64,000 bases of DNA from NCBI GenBank assembly GCA_965249745.1, contig OZ252252.1, positions 372,001 to 436,000 on the forward strand, read 5' to 3'. Source of the stretch: JANYHH01 sp965249745 (lineage in GTDB: Bacteria > Deinococcota > Deinococci > Deinococcales > JAAFIG01). The notes beneath the pieces are model-generated. The model was not told where the DNA came from, made no database searches, and worked only from the letters and a program-made list of their open reading frames with translations. Position 1 is the stretch's first letter. Every line of letters starts with the position of its first letter. Positions 61,998-64,000 of the stretch are shown here, piece by piece. Position numbers and translations under genes: made by a program.

Positions 61998-62258
61998 AAG
62001 CGGATGCCTCAAAATGGAACCGTGTCGTACTTAGCGGATGGGGTGCCATCTGAATCTTAACAGTGATGTGTACATAACGATGTTTGACATCTAAGATTTT
62101 AACATGGCATACATCTAAGACCGGGATGTCTTAGCCTCACAGACACACTTTGTCGGTGCGAAACCTAAGCCTGACCATACCGAACTCAGCAGCAGACCTC
62201 CCCGACTCGTGAGCCAGCGCCCTGTGCGAAAAGCATGAAACCCTGAGACTCACGCCTC

Positions 62259-62957
62259 ATGACCGAACTCGAGTTCAGGCTGGCTGAAGTTTCCAGGCGT
62301 CTCGTGAAACGCTACGGTCGCCGCGCCCCGAAACGTGACGCGACCCGCGAAGATCCGATTGAGGAACTGATTCACACGATCCTGTCGCAGCAGAACATCG
62401 GCGTGGTCACGCAGCGACTCTACAAGGCCTTGAAAACCGCTTTCCCCACCTGGCGGCAGGCGCTCGAAGCGGGTAGTGATGGCATTCAGCGTGTTCTAGA
62501 AGGCACGGGTGGTGGACTGGCGGCGGTCAAAGCCAAGAGCATTCACCGCTGCTTAGGTCAGATTCTCGAAGCTCGAGGGGAGTTGTCGCTCGAGTTCTTG
62601 CGGCGCGAATCGCTGGAATCGGCTCGAGATTTTCTCGAGGATTTGCCGGGCGTCGGACCGAAGACCAGCGGTTGCGTCATCATGTTCGAGTTGCGCCTGC
62701 CCGCAATGCCCGTGGACACCCACATCCACCGGATCGCCAAACGGCTCGAGTTCGTGAGTGGCCATGCCAGCGCCCCGCAAACGCAAGTCTGGTTCGAGAC
62801 GCACCTGCCGGACACCTGGAAGGCGCGCTACGAGTTTCACGTCAACGCCTTCTCGCACGGGCGCGAAATCTGCCGCTCGCAACGCCCAAAGTGCGAAGAG
62901 TGCGTGCTGCTAGACCTCTGTCCGACCGGGAGCCTGGTGGTCTCCTTTGAGGCCTGA
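62259..62957 (+). CDS. Endonuclease III-like DNA glycosylase/AP lyase
   Basis: 232 aa. HhH-GPD fold: HhH hairpin LEDLPGVGPKTSGCVIMF with the catalytic lysine in PKT, and the catalytic aspartate in AMPVDTHIHRIAKRL. The 4Fe-4S cluster C-x6-C-x2-C-x5-C is intact (CRSQRPKCEECVLLDLC). ILSQQN is the usual N-terminal motif. Base-excision repair of oxidised pyrimidines. Deinococcus carries several Nth paralogues, so the exact subtype is open. Confidence 0.95.
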   Translation: MTELEFRLAEVSRRLVKRYGRRAPKRDATREDPIEELIHTILSQQNIGVVTQRLYKALKTAFPTWRQALEAGSDGIQRVLEGTGGGLAAVKAKSIHRCLGQILEARGELSLEFLRRESLESARDFLEDLPGVGPKTSGCVIMFELRLPAMPVDTHIHRIAKRLEFVSGHASAPQTQVWFETHLPDTWKARYEFHVNAFSHGREICRSQRPKCEECVLLDLCPTGSLVVSFEA

Positions 62958-63104
62958 GGCGCGACCGGGAAGAATTAACTCTTCCCTCGAGCGTCTTGCT
63001 TGTCATCGGTGTGTTGTGAGATAAGAGCCGTGTAGGACGGCTAAGAATAAAGCAATGTGATGTTTCTCGAGCCGTGCTGTTTCGTAAAGGGCTACGGTTC
63101 ACCC

Positions 63105-64000
63105 ATGCGTTTCGTGTTGATGCTGTTGGCAAGCCTCGTGTTGGGATTGGTGGCTTGCCAGGAAACCCAGACGCCCTCGAACCAAGCGAATCCGACCCCG
63201 CCACCGGGTTCAGGGCCGCCAAATTCAAACCCGCCCAGCCCTACCCCGCCGAATCCGACGCCACCTGGTTCAACTGGTCCAACACCGCCGAGTCCTGCTC
63301 AACCCCCAACGGTTCCGGTTCAACCTCCAATCGTTCCAGGGAACCCGCCGACACCCTTTGATGGCGTGACTCTGCACCTCGACCCGACCGCCGCTGGTAC
63401 GGGTGATGGCTCGAGCGCCAAACCGTTCACGCGCTTCAAACAGGCCTACGACGCGATGCGCCCCTTGCGGGCGGGCGGTCAGCCGGTGCGCATCCTGTTC
63501 TACCCCGGCACCTACCGTCAGCGCATCTTCGACGACGTTGACACGCCGTTCTGGGGCATCCCGGAGAGCGACGCGACGCTGGTGCTAGAAGCCAAAACGC
63601 CGGGCACGGCCGTAATTTCGGGTTCGGACCTGTGGAGCGATTGGCAGTCGCAGGGTGGCGGACTGTGGACGCGAGCCTGGCCGTACAACTTCGATGCGAC
63701 GGTACCGAGCTGGGGCGGCCCGCCCGTGCCCGCCGGAGCGGTTAGGCGCGAAGCCGTGTGGGTCGCTGGCTCGAGGTTGAAGCAAGTCCTCGAGGGAGGG
63801 CGGTTGGAAGCGAGCAGTTTCTTCGTGGACGCCGCCGCCAAACGGATCACGTTGAAACTTCAAGCCAACCTGAACCCCAATACCGCGCAGACCGAGGTCG
63901 CCGTGCGCGGGCGGCTCTTGTACATCTGGAACGTCAGCAATTTCACGCTGCGAGGGTTGACCTTCACGCACTCCGCCGACGGGTTCGGAGAGTCCGCTGT
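63105..64000 (+). CDS. Secreted lipoprotein with Pro-rich linker and beta-helix domain, cut by window end
   Basis: 298 complete codons from ATG 63105, still open. Lipobox GLVAC at residue 18, then about 75 residues rich in Pro, Asn, Thr and Gln, then LHLDPTAAGTGDGSSAKPFTRFKQAYDAM...RILFYPGTYRQRIF, the opening of a DUF1565/pectate-lyase-like parallel beta-helix. RGLTFTHSADGFGES near the edge is a helix rung. TACGGT six bases before ATG suggests a leaderless mRNA. Related in plan to the G8 lipoprotein at 54926; probably acts on polysaccharide. Confidence 0.85.
   Translation, partial: MRFVLMLLASLVLGLVACQETQTPSNQANPTPPPGSGPPNSNPPSPTPPNPTPPGSTGPTPPSPAQPPTVPVQPPIVPGNPPTPFDGVTLHLDPTAAGTGDGSSAKPFTRFKQAYDAMRPLRAGGQPVRILFYPGTYRQRIFDDVDTPFWGIPESDATLVLEAKTPGTAVISGSDLWSDWQSQGGGLWTRAWPYNFDATVPSWGGPPVPAGAVRREAVWVAGSRLKQVLEGGRLEASSFFVDAAAKRITLKLQANLNPNTAQTEVAVRGRLLYIWNVSNFTLRGLTFTHSADGFGESA

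Overview
The window is about 60% GC and reads as a chromosomal segment of a Deinococcales-like bacterium (phylum Deinococcota). The main evidence is the EF-Tu sequence and the block tRNA-Thr / tuf / rpmG / secE / nusG / rplK / rplA. Two further traits fit: many genes carry a TANNNT box 6-8 nt before the start codon (the leaderless pattern known from Deinococcus), and RecQ has tandem HRDC domains. The palindrome CTCGAG is extraordinarily common, at four to five per kb in genes and intergenic DNA alike, which gives the genome a strong signature. The species cannot be fixed from this window.

Layout. 1-2.5 kb: drug-efflux MFS gene and its MarR regulator with a clear operator. 2.7-11.6 kb: meaB, a giant Ser/Thr kinase-ATPase-TPR protein, secreted proteins, a phosphoesterase, DNA polymerase III delta' and a small outer-membrane barrel. 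11.7-17.6 kb: an Ig-like lipoprotein, a large SARP/BTAD-ATPase-TPR regulator and a CPBP protease. 17.8-24.1 kb: a sugar-uptake locus (ROK regulator, binding protein, two permeases) followed by a PhyH oxygenase and a divergent AraC regulator. 24.2-28.2 kb: the ribosomal/elongation block. 28.4-37.2 kb: rRNA methyltransferase, a decayed Uma2 gene, a damaged DUF4268 gene, alaS with an AT-rich internal insertion, a MITE-like element, moeA, a KTSC protein and a CoA-transferase. 37.5-48.3 kb: DnaQ-type exonuclease with an unknown partner, aldo/keto reductase, a diguanylate cyclase, an MFS transporter, RecQ and a lipoprotein. 48.6-51.7 kb: a GntR / BenE / M20 peptidase operon. 52-54.8 kb: BCS1-like AAA ATPase, a DUF7873-like protein and two tandem tRNA-like RNAs. 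54.9-64 kb: a G8-domain lipoprotein, photolyase, Aat, malic enzyme, IS630 remnant, endonuclease III and a second beta-helix lipoprotein cut by the window end.

The most unusual locus lies at 51.9-54.8 kb. Downstream of the AAA ATPase and the DUF7873-like gene, behind its own promoter, are two consecutive RNAs that fold as circularly permuted tRNAs. In each, the T arm and CCA-ending acceptor strand come first, a short linker joins them to the 5' acceptor strand and D arm, and the anticodon arm is opened and closed by an extra helix. Such an RNA resembles a tRNA nicked in its anticodon loop. With the AAA protein this suggests an RNA-damage sensing or RNA-repair module. The fold is read directly from the sequence; the function is inference.

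Secondary features are dispersed palindromic and MITE-like repeats (several families, two to four copies each), decayed genes around 30 kb, and operators next to marR and gntR.
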